Positions 7,642 through 18,251 of a stretch of DNA of 64,000 nt are shown here, one piece after another. A model generated the notes under the pieces. It was given only the letters and a program-made list of their open reading frames with translations, did not search any database and had not been told where the DNA came from. The stretch is from Actinomycetota bacterium (GTDB taxonomy: Bacteria; Actinomycetota; Geothermincolia; Fen-727; Anoxymicrobiaceae). Within the stretch, counting starts at the first letter, position 1; each line of letters starts with the position of its first letter. The position numbers and the translations under genes were made by a program. The stretch spans positions 43,099 to 107,098 of the forward strand of contig JAHJCO010000029.1 of NCBI GenBank assembly GCA_018831265.1, in the 5' to 3' direction.

Positions 7642-8544
7642 CTAGACTTCGATATAGCGCCTGAGGGCCAGCGCGCTGCCGACCGCCCCGATGACGATCC
7701 CGATCACCACCAGGCCGACGGAAAGCACCGCGAGGTAGGCGTTGCCCACGAGGGTTATGTTCTCAGCGGCGGACTCCAGCTTGGTGATGAACCAGGCGTT
7801 CACCGCCACCGCTATGAGGATGCTCACGATCGCCCCGAAGAATCCCTCCATCACGCCCTCGAGCATGAACGGCCAGCGGATGAACCAGTTGGTGGCGCCG
7901 ACCAGCTTCATGATGCTGATCTCCTTGCGGCGCGCGTATATCGCCATGCGGATGGTGATAGAGACCAGCGCTATGGACACCAGTCCGAAGGCCAGCACCA
8001 CCGCCATCCCGAATTTCTGGATGGCCCCGGTCCATTTGAGCACCTTGTCCACCACGTCGCGCGGGTTCTTGATCTCCTTCTTGCCCGCGTCGTCTACGCT
8101 GACCTCGGGCCTGGTCTCCAGGCGCTTGGCGACCTCGGTATTGTACTTGGGGTCCTTCATCCGCACCTTGAACTCGGCCGGGAAGGGGTTGCCCTCGATC
8201 TGCTCGATCATATCCGGCTGGTCCTTGTACATGTCCTTGAACTGCTCGAGTGCCTCCTCCTTGGAGATGTACTTGACGCTCTTGACCTCGGTCATCTTGC
8301 GTATGTAGGACTCCATACTGGTGCGCTCCTCGACTGTTATGTTCTCCTTGAGGAACACCCTTATCTCGTCCACCCTCTCCTTCATGCTCGCGGCCAGGCC
8401 GTTGCCTGCGTGCACGGACATGCTGACCACACCCAGGATCACCAGCGACAGTGTGGTGACCATGACCGCGGCGATTGTGAGCGCCATGTTGCGGCGCATG
8501 CTGGAGGTAGACTCTTTGAAGAAGTATCCGAAATTAACCGCCAT
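7642..8544 (-). CDS. ftsX: cell division membrane protein FtsX
   Basis: About 300 residues from [12 protein letters not shown]. That ATG overlaps the end of ftsE by 11 bases; the longer frame adds 15 residues inside ftsE. One N-terminal membrane helix (about 20-45) is followed by an extracellular FtsX domain ([18 protein letters not shown], residues about 60-160). Three C-terminal helices follow ([20 protein letters not shown] and two more), with the inter-helix [18 protein letters not shown]. With FtsE it transmits ATP-driven conformational change to peptidoglycan hydrolases at the septum. The neighbouring protease gene fits this envelope role. Confidence 0.96.
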   Translation of the reverse strand: MAVNFGYFFKESTSSMRRNMALTIAAVMVTTLSLVILGVVSMSVHAGNGLAASMKERVDEIRVFLKENITVEERTSMESYIRKMTEVKSVKYISKEEALEQFKDMYKDQPDMIEQIEGNPFPAEFKVRMKDPKYNTEVAKRLETRPEVSVDDAGKKEIKNPRDVVDKVLKWTGAIQKFGMAVVLAFGLVSIALVSITIRMAIYARRKEISIMKLVGATNWFIRWPFMLEGVMEGFFGAIVSILIAVAVNAWFITKLESAAENITLVGNAYLAVLSVGLVVIGIVIGAVGSALALRRYIEV

Positions 8545-9220
8545 ACCCGTAGACTCCTCTGGTCTGGTCGCGTATGACCCTTCCATCACGCAGCTCGATC
8601 ACCCTCTTCTTGAAGGTGTTGACGATGTCCTGGTCGTGAGTGGCCATCACAACGGTCGTACCCGTACTGTTGATCCGTTCCAGCAGCTTGACGATGCCCT
8701 GCGACATGGTCGGGTCGAGGTTGCCGGTGGGCTCGTCGGCGAGAAGTATGGGCGGCCTGTTCACGAACGCCCTCGCGATCGAAACGCGCTGCTGCTCGCC
8801 GCCCGACAGCTCGTCCGGATACGAATCCAGCTTGTGGGAGAGGCCGACCAGGCGCAGTACCTCCGGCACGTAGGACTCGATTATCCTGCGCGGGCGGCCG
8901 GTCACCTCGAGCGCGTAGGCGACGTTCTCGTAGATGGTCTTCTGGGGCAGGAGCTTGTAGTCCTGGAACACGCAGCCGACCTTCCTGCGAAGGTAGGGTA
9001 CCTTCCACTTCTTGATATCGGACAGGTTTGTATCCGCGATGTACACCTGCCCGTTGGTGGCGTCCTCCTCCTTCAGGAGCAGCTTGATGAAGGTCGACTT
9101 CCCGGAGCCGCTGGGCCCGACCAGGAAGACGAACTCCTTCTTTTCGATATCGACCGTCACGTCGTCCAGGGCGTAGATGTTGCCCTGGTACACTTTCGTG
9201 ACCCTTCTCAGCTTGATCAA
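8534..9220 (-). CDS. ftsE: cell division ATP-binding protein FtsE
   Basis: A 228-residue ABC ATPase. Walker A is GPSGSGKST (residues 35-43), the Q-loop is in [10 protein letters not shown], the signature is [15 protein letters not shown], and Walker B is [13 protein letters not shown], followed by the H-loop MATHDQDIV. It ends shortly after the catalytic core, as FtsE proteins do. Its last codons contain the ftsX start, so the two are translationally coupled. Confidence 0.97.
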   Translation of the reverse strand: MIKLRRVTKVYQGNIYALDDVTVDIEKKEFVFLVGPSGSGKSTFIKLLLKEEDATNGQVYIADTNLSDIKKWKVPYLRRKVGCVFQDYKLLPQKTIYENVAYALEVTGRPRRIIESYVPEVLRLVGLSHKLDSYPDELSGGEQQRVSIARAFVNRPPILLADEPTGNLDPTMSQGIVKLLERINSTGTTVVMATHDQDIVNTFKKRVIELRDGRVIRDQTRGVYGYGG

Positions 9221-9293
9221 ACAAATCCTCCAGTACTACGAGGCCATGACAAACCACGCCCGGCTAACATCAGGGCCATTTATAATTGGCTAC

Positions 9294-10046
9294 TCAGAAC
9301 GCTATGTCCTTCCTGCCCCTGGAATGCAGGAACTCACTCACCGAGGCAGCGTCGCGATTCGCGATTCCCTCGTCGGGGAAGCCGGCCTCGTCAATTAGCT
9401 TGAGTGCATTGTCGAAGATCCCGACCAGGGAGGCGTCGTGGGCGTCCGTGCCCAAGGACAGCCGGGCGCCCAGGCGCTTCGCTTCAGCGATCATCGATCT
9501 GCAGTTCTCCTCGCTCCCCCTGCGGACGGAGACGCCCGAGGAGTTGTTTACCTCCAGTAACACGTTGTTAGACGCCGCGGCGCTCACGACCGTTCCGTAG
9601 TCCAGCGGGTAGAGGGGGTTCCCGGGGTGGACCAGGACGTCCACCTTTCCGCTCTCGATCACCGCCAGCGCGGCCCGGGTGTTCTCCTCGACTGAGCCGC
9701 CCTCGTACCCGGTGAAGGGGTGGAACCCCGCGTGAACGATGTCGAGCCTCTCCAGCAGCTCGTCGTGGAGGTCCAGCCCGCCGTCGGAACCCGTTATGTT
9801 GCACTCGGCGCTGCGCAGTATCTTGACCCCCGAGAGGACCCTGGGGACGATTATCAGGTTGGAGAAGTGGAATGGGTGCGCTCCCGCGCCGAGCGCCGGG
9901 CCGTGGTCGGTCATGCCGACCATCTCGATGCCGCGCTGCGCCGCCACCTCGCATATCTCCCGGATGGTGGAGTAGGCGTGCCCGCTGGCCACCGTATGCA
10001 CGTGCAGGTCCGTCTTTATCCGGGGGCCCGTACCCGTTTTCGTCAA
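9294..10046 (-). CDS. PHP-domain phosphatase (YcdX-like)
   Basis: A 250-residue protein with PHP-family metal-binding motifs: DLHVHT near residue 14, MTDHGPALG with GAHPFHFSN, a conserved E in SAECNI, DIVHAGFHP, and DVLVHPGNP with GTDAHD at the end. The arrangement is that of the YcdX subgroup of trinuclear-zinc phosphatases. The natural substrate is unknown. The gene overlaps the prfB stop by 4 bases, so it is coupled to prfB. Confidence 0.9.
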   Translation of the reverse strand: MTKTGTGPRIKTDLHVHTVASGHAYSTIREICEVAAQRGIEMVGMTDHGPALGAGAHPFHFSNLIIVPRVLSGVKILRSAECNITGSDGGLDLHDELLERLDIVHAGFHPFTGYEGGSVEENTRAALAVIESGKVDVLVHPGNPLYPLDYGTVVSAAASNNVLLEVNNSSGVSVRRGSEENCRSMIAEAKRLGARLSLGTDAHDASLVGIFDNALKLIDEAGFPDEGIANRDAASVSEFLHSRGRKDIAF

Positions 10047-11171
10047 CGGGCCTCCTCGCCCGAGGCGACCTCCTGCTTCTTACGCCACCGGAGCCCCTCC
10101 TCCAGGAACTGGTCTATCTCGCCGTCCATCACCGCGCTGATATTCCCGGTCTCGACGCCGGTGCGGTGGTCCTTGACCATCTGGTAGGGGTGGAAGACGT
10201 AGGAGCGGATCTGGCTGCCCCAACCTATCTCCATCTTCTGGCCGCGCATCTCCTCCAGCTCCTTCTCCTTCTCCCGCCTGGCGCGCTCCAGCAACCTCGA
10301 CTTGAGTATCTTCATGGCGATGGTCTTGTTGCTCATCTGGGAGCGCTCGTTCTGGCACTGCACGACAATGCCGGTCGCCAGGTGGGTTATTCGGACCGCG
10401 GAGTCGGTCACGTTGACGTGCTGGCCGCCCGCCCCCGAGGACCGGAAGGTGTCGATCCGCAGATCCTTCGGGTCGATCTCGATGTCGACGTCCTCACCCG
10501 CCTCTGGTATGGCGTCCAGCGAGACGAACGAGGTGTGTCGCCTCCTGGAGAAGTCGAACGGGGAGATCCTCACCAGGCGGTGCACGCCCTTCTCCAGGGA
10601 CAGGAGCCCGTAGGCATACGGCCCCCGGACGGTGAAGGTGGCGCTCTTTATACCGGCTCCCTCGCCCGGTTGTACGTCGTTGAGGTCGGTCTGGAAACCG
10701 CGGCGCTCCGCCCAGCGCAGGTACATGCGCATGAGCATCTCCGCCCATTCCTGGGACTCCATCCCCCCCGCCCCGGGGTGCAGGGAGACAATGGCGTTGT
10801 TGCGGTCGAACTCGCCCTGGAGCAGCGCGGCGTCCTCGATGTCCCGCATCTCCTCCTCGAGGGCACGCACGCCCGAGGCTATCTCCTCCTCGAAGGCCGG
10901 GTCATCCTCCTCCAGTCCCAGGCGGTTCATGTCCTCCAGGGCGGCCAGGTGGGCCATCACCCTGTCGTAGCGGCCCACCTCGTCGTCCAGGCGTGAGAGC
11001 CTGGCCATGGTCTTCCGGGCGCCACCCTGGTCGTCCCAGAACGAGGGGGCCGCGGCCTCCTCGCGAAGTCTGTGGAGTTCGGAGCGCGAGTTGGCGACGT
11101 CAAAGGTAATCACCTATTTTCTCGAGCCTCTTCCTTGCCGGCTCCAACGCGCTGGTGTAGTCGGTAACCAT
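10043..11171 (-). CDS. prfB: peptide chain release factor 2, expressed by +1 programmed frameshift
   Basis: RF2 reads UGA and UAA stop codons. The body contains the UGA-recognising SPF tripeptide (RISPFDFSRRRHTSF) and the catalytic GGQ (SSGAGGQHVNVTDSAVR). The true start is an ATG with AGGAG 6 bases upstream. It opens 23 codons (MVTDYTSALEPARKR...GDYL) that end CTT TGA C, and slipping one base continues as DVANSRSELHRL. The product is about 375 residues; reading only the second frame would lose the conserved N-terminus. It overlaps the downstream PHP gene. A tandem palindromic repeat lies immediately upstream. Confidence 0.95.
11099..11106 (-). promoter_or_regulatory. prfB autoregulatory frameshift site CTT-TGA-C
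   Basis: CTTTGAC is the canonical RF2 slip site: an in-frame UGA followed by C, preceded by a CUU codon on which tRNA-Leu slips +1. An AGGTGA sequence a few bases upstream could act as the internal Shine-Dalgarno stimulator. Low RF2 favours frameshifting and hence more RF2. Confidence 0.92.
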
Positions 11172-11189
11172 CACATGCTCCTCTCTAAT

Positions 11190-11368
11190 GATGAGTGGCA
11201 TCGGAGATTTTCATTGTGTTATGTCCTTATCGTAATCGGAGTACTCCAACAACACTGCAAATCTCCGACCCCACGGTCACCGGTGATGAGTGGCATCGGA
11301 GATTTTCATTGTGTTATGTCCTTATCGTAATCGGAGTACTCCAACAACACTGCAAATCTCCGACCCCA
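11190..11368. repeat. tandem pair of ~83-bp palindromic repeats upstream of prfB (family A)
   Basis: Two identical 83-base units start at 11191 and 11286 (period 95). Each is an imperfect palindrome whose outer arms include TCGGAGATTTTCATTG and GCAAATCTCCGA. On the minus strand each unit contains ATGAAAATCTCCGATGCC. In the unit nearer prfB this opens a 9-codon frame MKISDATHH ending TAG just before the prfB AGGAG. Related pairs are upstream of the isomerase gene (35040) and ugd (44434), and a single unit is at rnhA (45154). Confidence 0.85.
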
Positions 11369-11410
11369 CTGACAGCGACGTTTGGTTGCTATGACTCTGG
11401 GATGTGGCTA

Positions 11411-13912
11411 TCAGGCTTCTACGCCGCAGCATTTCTTGTACTTCTTGCCGCTGCCGCACGGGCAGGGGGCGTTGCGGCCTACCTTGTCGGACTGCCGCTG
11501 CTCGCCGCCCGGTGACTCATCGGCGCCGGATTCGATGACCCTCACCGGAGCACGCTCCTCCAGCTCCACTATCTGAGCGTGGAAGATGTAACGCGAGAAC
11601 TCCTCCTTGATAGACTGGGTCATCTGGGCGAACATGTCGAACGCCTCGGTCTGATACTCCACCAGCGGGTCGCGCCCCGCCATGCCGCGCAACCCGATGC
11701 CCTCCTGCAGGTAGTCGAGCTCGTAGAGGTGCTCGCGCCACTTGTTGTCTATCACCTCGAGCATAACGTTGCGCTCGAGCCTCCGCATGACCTCCTCGCC
11801 CAGCTCCACCTCGCGCGCCTCGTAGGCCCTGCCCGCGTCGTCCAGGAGCATCAGCCGCAGGTCCTCCTGGCTCAGGTCCTCCAGCTCGAGGTCCTCCCTG
11901 CCCAACGAGACCGGGAATATCTGCGCCAGGTACACGAACAGCCCGTCGAGGTCCCAGTCCTCGGGAAAGGAGTTCGGGTTGGTGAACGTGTCCACCGCCG
12001 AGTTCACGGTCTCCTCTATCCATTCGGAGGCCAGCTCCCTGAAGCTGCCGCCCTCCAGAAGAGCGGTCCTCTCGCCGTAGATGAGCTCGCGCTGCTTGTT
12101 CATCACGTCGTCGTACTTGAGCAGGTTCTTCCGTATCTCGAAGTTCTGGGCCTCGACCTGCTTCTGCGCGGACTCGATGGCCTTGGTCACCATCTTGTTC
12201 TCTATGGGCACGTCCTCCGGGAAGTGGAAGCGGTCCATCAGGCCCCCGATGGCGTTGGAGGCGAACCGCCGCATGAGGTCATCCTCCAGCGACAGGTAGA
12301 ACCGTGAGGCCCCGGGGTCGCCCTGGCGGCCGGAGCGCCCCCTGAGCTGGTTGTCGATGCGGCGCGACTCGTGGCGTTCCGTGCCGATCACCTTGAGCCC
12401 GCCGACCAGCGGGACCCCCTCGCCGAGCTTGATGTCGGTACCCCTGCCCGCCATGTTGGTCGCGATGGTCACCCCGTGAGGCTCACCGGCAAGGGCGATT
12501 ATCTCGGCCTCTCTCTCGTGGTGCTTGGCGTTCAACACCTCGTGCTCGATGCCCCGGCGCGCAAGCATCTTCGAGAGCCGCTCCGACTTCTCGATAGAGA
12601 CGGTGCCGACCAGGAGTGGCTCGCTCCGCTCGTAGCACTCGGCTATGTCGTCCACGACCGCCTCGAACTTCGCCTTCTCCGACTTGTAGATCAGGTCCGG
12701 CAGGTCCTCGCGAACCATCGGCTCGTTTGTCGGTATGACCACGGTCTCCAGCTCATAGGTGTGCCTGAACTCGTCGGCCTCGGTGGCGGCGGTGCCGGTC
12801 ATGCCGGCCAGCTTGTCGTACATGCGGAAGTAGTTCTGGAAGGTTATGGTGGCCAGGGTCTGGTTCTCCTCCCTGATGCGCACCCCTTCCTTCGCCTCGA
12901 TCCCCTGGTGGATGCCGTCCGAGTACCTCCTGCCGGTCATGAGGCGGCCCGTGAACTCGTCGACGATGATGACCTCACCGTCCTTGATAATGTAGTCCAC
13001 CTCGTTGCGGAAGAGCTCCTTGGCCTTTATCGACACCTCCATCTGGTGGACCAGGTTGTTGTAGACGTTGTCGTAGAGGTTTTCCACGCCTATCATCTGC
13101 TCGACCCGCGACACGCCGTCCTCGGTGACGGCGATGGTGCGCGACTTCTCGTCCACCTCGTAGTCCTGGTCCCGGCGAAGCTTCTTCGCTATCTGGGCGA
13201 ACTGCCGGTACCAGCGGACCGACTCGGTCGCGGCCCCGCTGATGATGAGAGGGGTGCGGGCCTCGTCGATCAGGATGCTGTCCACCTCGTCCACGATCGC
13301 GAAGTGGTGGCCCCGCTGGACCATGTGGGCGGGCTCCATGACCATGTTGTCGCGCAGGTAGTCGAACCCGAACTCGTTGTTGGTGCCGAAGGTGACGTCG
13401 CTACCGTAGGCTATCCGCCTCTCGGGCGGGTCCATGTGCGCCTGGATCAGCCCCACGCTCATGCCCAGGAACCCGTATATGACGCCCATCCACTCGCTGT
13501 CGCGCCTGGCCAGGTAGTCGTTCACGGTGACCATGTGGACGCCTAGTCCGCCCAGATGGTTGAGGTACACGGGCAGCGTGGCGACCAGGGTCTTGCCTTC
13601 GCCCGTCTTCATCTCGGCGATCTTGCCCTGGTGCAGGACGATGCCGCCCATCACCTGGACGTCGAAGTGCCTCTCGCCGAGCGTCCGCCTGGAAACCTCC
13701 CGCACCACGGCGAATGCCTCCGGCAGGAGGTCGTCGAGCGACTCGCCGGCCTCGTGCCGGGAACGGAACTCGGGGGTCTTCGCGGTGAGGTCGGAGTCGG
13801 AGAGGGCCTGGACTTCGGGCTCCAGGTCGTTGACCCGGACTACCAGGACCTCAAGGTCCCGAATCTTCTTGCTCTCCCCAAAACGAAGAGCTTTCTGGAC
13901 TCCCTTCAGCAA
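11411..13912 (-). CDS. secA: preprotein translocase ATPase SecA
   Basis: The motor of Sec-dependent export, 833 residues. Motifs: [19 protein letters not shown] (Walker A) near residue 105, [19 protein letters not shown] (DEAD-like), [15 protein letters not shown] and the [20 protein letters not shown] segment. The C-terminal zinc-binding SEC-C motif [13 protein letters not shown] follows. The start [19 protein letters not shown] lies 62 bases inside the upstream HD-domain gene. A later start would remove family-conserved residues, so the overlap appears real. Confidence 0.97.
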   Translation of the reverse strand: MLKGVQKALRFGESKKIRDLEVLVVRVNDLEPEVQALSDSDLTAKTPEFRSRHEAGESLDDLLPEAFAVVREVSRRTLGERHFDVQVMGGIVLHQGKIAEMKTGEGKTLVATLPVYLNHLGGLGVHMVTVNDYLARRDSEWMGVIYGFLGMSVGLIQAHMDPPERRIAYGSDVTFGTNNEFGFDYLRDNMVMEPAHMVQRGHHFAIVDEVDSILIDEARTPLIISGAATESVRWYRQFAQIAKKLRRDQDYEVDEKSRTIAVTEDGVSRVEQMIGVENLYDNVYNNLVHQMEVSIKAKELFRNEVDYIIKDGEVIIVDEFTGRLMTGRRYSDGIHQGIEAKEGVRIREENQTLATITFQNYFRMYDKLAGMTGTAATEADEFRHTYELETVVIPTNEPMVREDLPDLIYKSEKAKFEAVVDDIAECYERSEPLLVGTVSIEKSERLSKMLARRGIEHEVLNAKHHEREAEIIALAGEPHGVTIATNMAGRGTDIKLGEGVPLVGGLKVIGTERHESRRIDNQLRGRSGRQGDPGASRFYLSLEDDLMRRFASNAIGGLMDRFHFPEDVPIENKMVTKAIESAQKQVEAQNFEIRKNLLKYDDVMNKQRELIYGERTALLEGGSFRELASEWIEETVNSAVDTFTNPNSFPEDWDLDGLFVYLAQIFPVSLGREDLELEDLSQEDLRLMLLDDAGRAYEAREVELGEEVMRRLERNVMLEVIDNKWREHLYELDYLQEGIGLRGMAGRDPLVEYQTEAFDMFAQMTQSIKEEFSRYIFHAQIVELEERAPVRVIESGADESPGGEQRQSDKVGRNAPCPCGSGKKYKKCCGVEA

Positions 13913-15590
13913 TTGTCTCCGACTCCCTCGGCATCCTCGTTATCACGCGGGCGATCGCCCGCAGTACCTTGCTGTCGTAACGCACGCCCCGCTCGAGGTT
14001 CATCTCGGTGAGGGCGTCCTGCTCTCCGAGCGGCTCCCGGTCGGGGCTGCCTCGCAGCAGCGATTCGAAGTCGTCCACCGCGCTCAGTATCCCCGAGCCC
14101 AGTGATACCGCCCGCCGCTTGTCCACGTCCGTCACCCTGTCACGCAGGCCTTCCCTGCCGCCCAGTATCTCGGCGGCGACGTCCAGGTACTCCACCTTGC
14201 CCAGGATGTCCACTCCCCCGCTAATCACGCCCTCGGCCGAAGCGAGCTCGAGCTGGTCCACCGGGGCACCGGCCCTGTTGATGGCACCGATGTCATGGAG
14301 GTAGCCGGCGTACTCCACCTGCTTGACGTCCTCGGGCGCCAGACCGAGCTCTCCTGCGACCCCCGCGGCGATGGCGGCCACCCTCTGCGAGTGCCCGGGC
14401 GGGACCAGGCCGGTCCCCTCCGGGATCGCGGACAGCACCCTGATGGTCTCCAGGAGCAGCTGCTCCGTTGCCGCCACCCGGTGGTAGGCGAACCAGTAGA
14501 CCACCAGCAGCGGCAGTATGAACAGCACGGACCAGATCCCGATACCTATGAACACCAGCCCCATCAGCACGCCTGTGAACCCGAGGATCAGGAACGGCAG
14601 CCAGGACTTCCGCAGGGTGCTCCTGAAGTAGACGCCCGTCGCGTAGTAGCCCTCACTGGACAGGACGTAAGACTCCTTCGCCAGGAAGAACACGAACAGC
14701 ACGGCGGCGGCCAGGGCTATGCCTATCAGCACCGTCGGCGAGTAATTACCCGTAAGGATCGGCTTCTTCGGCAGGACCTTGACCACCAGGAAGAACACCG
14801 TGGCGGCGAAGCCCACCCCGATGTAGTCGAGGAGCATCCCCACGAAATCTTCCTTGTGGACGTGGGTGACCATCGTGGTCAGGAAGACCACTATGGTGCC
14901 CGCCAGGAACACCCACATGACTTCGACACATCCGGAGTAGCTCATGTTCTGGTACGTTACGTCGGGCAGCTTGACCGGGAGGGCCAGCATCGCTCCCAGG
15001 AGCGGGGCCAGCCCCAGGCTGATGCTGCCCCCGCCCTTCAGCTCGAGGCTCAGCAGCGCCGCGGCCGTGAACACCAGGAACCAGAACAGCAGGTTGCTGT
15101 AGTCGATGCTCCCGAACCTGGTGAATATCAGGCTCAGCACCAGGAAAGCGAACGCCACCACGCCGGTCACCGGGAGGACCAGCGCCATTCCGCCGCCCGT
15201 TGGAAGCCCGCGCGAGACCCTCTCGCGCCTCTCCCGCTCGCGGGCGGGTCTCCGGGGCCCGGCAGGCTCCCGAGCCTCGTCTTCCGGTTCCAGCTCGGGG
15301 ACCGTCTTCTCCCCGGTCGGCGCGGGCGTCGTTGCGCGAGTCGACCCGCCGGGCTCCGCGACCTGTGTGCCTTCGGTCTCCAGCTCGGTCGCGAGCTCGG
15401 CTATCTCGTCGGAGAGCTCCATCTCCTGCCGGACCTCGGCCGTCTCCCAGGGCTCCAGCGGCTCCAGGTTCTCGAAGACCGTCTTGCGGTCCCTGGCCCT
15501 AGAGGTCTTCCGGCGGCCTTTCCCGGCCTTTCTTCCTTCGGGAGCCGGCTCTCTTCCGGTGCTCCGTCCTGTCTCGTCGTCTCGGTTCAC
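13851..15590 (-). CDS. multi-pass membrane protein with degenerate HD domain
   Basis: Up to 579 residues. A charged, low-complexity N-terminal region of about 150 residues is followed by about eight hydrophobic segments (about residues 150-345). The C-terminal domain keeps H...HD spacing ([10 protein letters not shown]...[13 protein letters not shown]) but lacks the HHxxxDGxGYP signature of active HD-GYP phosphodiesterases. It overlaps secA by 62 bases and the true HD-GYP gene upstream by up to 92 bases. An ATG at [10 protein letters not shown] would shorten the latter overlap. It may be a regulatory or inactive partner of that protein. Confidence 0.8.
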   Translation of the reverse strand: MNRDDETGRSTGREPAPEGRKAGKGRRKTSRARDRKTVFENLEPLEPWETAEVRQEMELSDEIAELATELETEGTQVAEPGGSTRATTPAPTGEKTVPELEPEDEAREPAGPRRPARERERRERVSRGLPTGGGMALVLPVTGVVAFAFLVLSLIFTRFGSIDYSNLLFWFLVFTAAALLSLELKGGGSISLGLAPLLGAMLALPVKLPDVTYQNMSYSGCVEVMWVFLAGTIVVFLTTMVTHVHKEDFVGMLLDYIGVGFAATVFFLVVKVLPKKPILTGNYSPTVLIGIALAAAVLFVFFLAKESYVLSSEGYYATGVYFRSTLRKSWLPFLILGFTGVLMGLVFIGIGIWSVLFILPLLVVYWFAYHRVAATEQLLLETIRVLSAIPEGTGLVPPGHSQRVAAIAAGVAGELGLAPEDVKQVEYAGYLHDIGAINRAGAPVDQLELASAEGVISGGVDILGKVEYLDVAAEILGGREGLRDRVTDVDKRRAVSLGSGILSAVDDFESLLRGSPDREPLGEQDALTEMNLERGVRYDSKVLRAIARVITRMPRESETIAEGSPESSSFWGEQEDSGP

Positions 15591-17154
15591 CTTCCGCCCT
15601 TCTCCACTCCTTCATGTCCTTCTCGATGTCGTCCTGCATCTCGGCGAACTTGATCCCCTCGCCGGGGGTCGCGCCCGGCTCGCCCGCGCGCTCGGCGCCC
15701 TCCGGGCCGGCCAGCGCATCTTCGAGGGTAGGCTGCTCCGGCTCCGGCGCCCTCGCACCCTGCTTGTAGGAAGGCATCCCGAGGCGCTCCTCGAGCGCCC
15801 CGCTCCAGAGGCCTCGTGCAATGACGACCTTCGAGAACGCGTCTACGACCTCGGGGTCGAACTGGATGCCCTTTGCCCTGACCACCTCGCTCGCCGCGCC
15901 GTGCGGGCTCAGCGGTTCGCGGTAGGTGGTCTCGCGTCGCATCGCGTCGAACGCGTCGGCGATCGCCAGGATCCGTGCTCCCACCGGTATTGTCTCCCCG
16001 GACAGCCCGTCGGGGTAGCCGCTGCCGTCGAACATCTCGTGGTGGTGCCGGATCGTGGGCGCCACGGGCGCGAACGACTTCTCGCGGCCGACGATGCCCG
16101 CCGCCACCAGGGGGTGCTTTCGCACCTCCTCGTACTCCTCGGGCGTGAGCCTGCCCGGCTTGTTGATGACCTCGAGGGCGAGGCTGAGCCTCCCCACGTC
16201 GTGCAGGAGGGCGGCCTGCCTGATGTAGTGGACGTCCTCCTCGGTGAAGTTCATCTCCTCGGCTATCGCCACGGCGTAGTCGGACACGCCGTTGCTGTGC
16301 CCTTCGCTGAACATCCCGCCGGATTCCACCGCCTCCATTATCGCGAGGGTGGTATCGTCGCAGACATCCCTCATGGTCGAGTACCTCGTGTAGACGACCC
16401 TGACGGCAAGGAGCGGCGCGAACAGGAGCACCACCGCGGCGTACTCGAGCCTCACGTACACAACTGCAGCCAGGAACCCTATCGCGCTGTAGAGCAGGAA
16501 GGAAGGACCCTTCGGCAGCATCTTTCTCACCCAGAAGCGTGTCAGCCGTTCTCCTTCCGGCGTGAGCACCATGGTCGCCAGGGTGGTGTTGAGGGCGTAG
16601 AAGACTATGGTCGCCAGAATCCAGGGGAGCAGCAGCCTGGGGATGTTCATGCTCATTGTGGCGGCCTTGGGGCTGGTGAGCTCGTAGGTCAACCTTGCCC
16701 CGCCCGTGTTCCAGAAGACCAGGGCCGCGGCACCGGCGCTGAACGAGAGCATCGCCGCGTTGTACAGCAACCTGCGCAGCCCGTACTCGCCCTGCTCCAT
16801 GTAGAAGACGGGAAGCCCGAACAGCGCCACGACCGCGCACCCCACGGCGCCGGAAACCATCATGGCCATGACCAGGGGCAGCCACGCCAGGGAGATCCTT
16901 CCGCCGGGCTTCATGGGCAGCGCGAAGTACTCGGAGGCCAGGAAGAGGATGCCCAGGAGCACGACGGCCCACCAGTTCTGCTTCTGGTAGGTGAAGCCGA
17001 GCAGGACGTACACGCCCGCGGTCAGCACCAGCAGGACCGCAAGCGAGTTGTCCGCCCGCGTGCGCCCGAAGCGCTGCTTTTCCTGCCGCGGAGCGCCTTG
17101 CTCGCGCTCGAGCAGGCCTTCCTCGAAGCGCAGGTTGGAGCGACCCTTTACCAT
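15499..17154 (-). CDS. membrane-anchored HD-GYP domain protein (probable cyclic-di-GMP phosphodiesterase)
   Basis: About 551 residues from MVKGRSNLRFEE; the frame extends 14 codons further, but those residues look non-native. About eight membrane segments (residues about 35-280) precede an HD-GYP domain. That domain holds the HD pair in AALLHDVGRLSLALEVINKPG, then HHHEMFDGSGYPDGL and ILAIADAFDAM, residues typical of the metal site. A charged tail follows. Known family members hydrolyse c-di-GMP. The paired downstream protein has a similar plan without GYP, suggesting a two-protein membrane sensor. Confidence 0.88.
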   Translation of the reverse strand: MVKGRSNLRFEEGLLEREQGAPRQEKQRFGRTRADNSLAVLLVLTAGVYVLLGFTYQKQNWWAVVLLGILFLASEYFALPMKPGGRISLAWLPLVMAMMVSGAVGCAVVALFGLPVFYMEQGEYGLRRLLYNAAMLSFSAGAAALVFWNTGGARLTYELTSPKAATMSMNIPRLLLPWILATIVFYALNTTLATMVLTPEGERLTRFWVRKMLPKGPSFLLYSAIGFLAAVVYVRLEYAAVVLLFAPLLAVRVVYTRYSTMRDVCDDTTLAIMEAVESGGMFSEGHSNGVSDYAVAIAEEMNFTEEDVHYIRQAALLHDVGRLSLALEVINKPGRLTPEEYEEVRKHPLVAAGIVGREKSFAPVAPTIRHHHEMFDGSGYPDGLSGETIPVGARILAIADAFDAMRRETTYREPLSPHGAASEVVRAKGIQFDPEVVDAFSKVVIARGLWSGALEERLGMPSYKQGARAPEPEQPTLEDALAGPEGAERAGEPGATPGEGIKFAEMQDDIEKDMKEWRRAEGEPRRRDRTEHRKRAGSRRKKGRERPPEDL

Positions 17155-17244
17155 CGAATCCCCGCCCCTCCGAGGAGGAACACCTCGGCCGCCCATTTCA
17201 GAAATTTGGTGGCGAAATCGATGACTCCCGCCATCACCGCCCTC

Positions 17245-17787
17245 CTACCCCGAAGTATCGATCAAGCCGTAGTCACCGTCGTTGCGCCTGTACACCACGT
17301 TGGCACTGCCGGTGTCCGAGTTGGTGAACACATAGAAATCGTGACCGAGCATCTCCATCTGCAGCGCGGCTTCCTCCGGTGTCATCGGCTTGATGCTTAT
17401 CGTCTTCGTCCTCACTATCGTCGGCTCGGCCCGTTCCTCCTCGCCCTCCTCGGCGGGGAGCCTCCGGCCCGGGACCTGCCCGTGGGAGCGTCCGATCTGC
17501 TTGCCGTGGTATTTCTTGATCTGCCTCTGCAGCTTGGCTACCGCCTTGTCGACGGCGATGTACATGTCCCTGTCGGCCTCCTCGGCCCGCAGGAGCGGAC
17601 CGTTGCCGAAGAGGGTCACCTCGGCCTTCTGGTTGAGCTGGATGCTCGGGTTCTTCTCCACCTCGAGCTTGACCTCGACCTCCTTGAACCCGAGGCCGAG
17701 CTTGCCGAGCTTGGCCACCTTCTGCTCGGCGTGGCGCCGTAGCGATTCGGTGACCTCTATGTTCTTTCCTTTTACCACGATCTGCAA
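17245..17787 (-). CDS. hpf: ribosome hibernation promoting factor, long form
   Basis: About 180 residues beginning MQIVVKGKNIEVTESLR from a TTG codon, chosen because GGAGGT lies 7 bases upstream and HPF proteins begin this way; an in-frame upstream start exists but is atypical. The N-terminal domain binds the 30S decoding region. After a linker, the C-terminal domain (MTPEEAALQMEMLGHDFYVFTN...VVYRRNDGDYGLI) dimerises to form 100S ribosomes. cspA lies upstream on the same strand. Confidence 0.95.
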   Translation of the reverse strand: MQIVVKGKNIEVTESLRRHAEQKVAKLGKLGLGFKEVEVKLEVEKNPSIQLNQKAEVTLFGNGPLLRAEEADRDMYIAVDKAVAKLQRQIKKYHGKQIGRSHGQVPGRRLPAEEGEEERAEPTIVRTKTISIKPMTPEEAALQMEMLGHDFYVFTNSDTGSANVVYRRNDGDYGLIDTSG

Positions 17788-17907
17788 ACCTGTTACCTCC
17801 GGGATGACTATTGAAGGGCGAACCCGAGTAGCAGCCCTATCAAGCAACACAACCCCACCTGTGACCACTCGTCAGAATGGGGTTGCCTGGTTTATTCCTG
17901 CTTTCGT

Positions 17908-18111
17908 TCAGACCTGCCTGGTGACATTGGTCGCCTTGGGACCCCTGTCTCCTTCCACGACGTCGAACTGCACCGCCTCGCCCTCGTTGAGCGTGCGGTA
18001 GCCGTCGGCCTTGATATCGGAGAAATGGACGAATACGTCACCGCCGCTCTCGCGCTCGATGAAGCCGAATCCCTTCTCCGGGTTGAACCATTTGACAACA
18101 CCTGATTCCAC
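17908..18111 (-). CDS. cspA: cold-shock domain protein
   Basis: 67 residues with RNP1 KGFGFIE and RNP2 VFVHFSDI, the single-stranded nucleic-acid binding face, starting at a GTG ([14 protein letters not shown]) with a GGGGG sequence a few bases upstream. Normal length for a bacterial Csp. It acts as an RNA chaperone or translation modulator. A partial inverted repeat (AACCCCA...TGGGGTT) between this gene and hpf might terminate part of its transcript. Confidence 0.95.
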   Translation of the reverse strand: MESGVVKWFNPEKGFGFIERESGGDVFVHFSDIKADGYRTLNEGEAVQFDVVEGDRGPKATNVTRQV

Positions 18112-18173
18112 ACGTCCCCCTACTGCTCAAACTGTCTCGAGTAGGGTAGCACAGGACACACCTACTATCAAAC

Positions 18174-18251
18174 GGGGTCAGACCCCGCTTTTGCCGTTCG
18201 ATAAGCCCGCTCAAAACAACGACACAATGCAAAAGCAAGGGGTCTGACCCC
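18174..18251. repeat. 78-bp nested palindrome GGGGTCAGACCCC...GGGGTCTGACCCC
   Basis: Each end is itself a 13-base palindrome, and just inside them CTTTTGC and GCAAAAG pair with each other, so the whole folds as nested hairpins. It sits upstream of cspA. It belongs with the TCAGGCAC-type palindromes at 4055 and 5663 by its shared GCAAAAG and CTGACCC segments. Confidence 0.75.

Noticed and set aside
11190..11368. Possible CRISPR-like array
   Set aside because: Only two long palindromic units with an 11-12 bp spacer and no cas genes; a tandem REP-like pair fits better.
12371..13546. 391-residue open frame antisense to secA
   Set aside because: High GC at third codon positions opens long antisense frames; no family features, and secA is certain.
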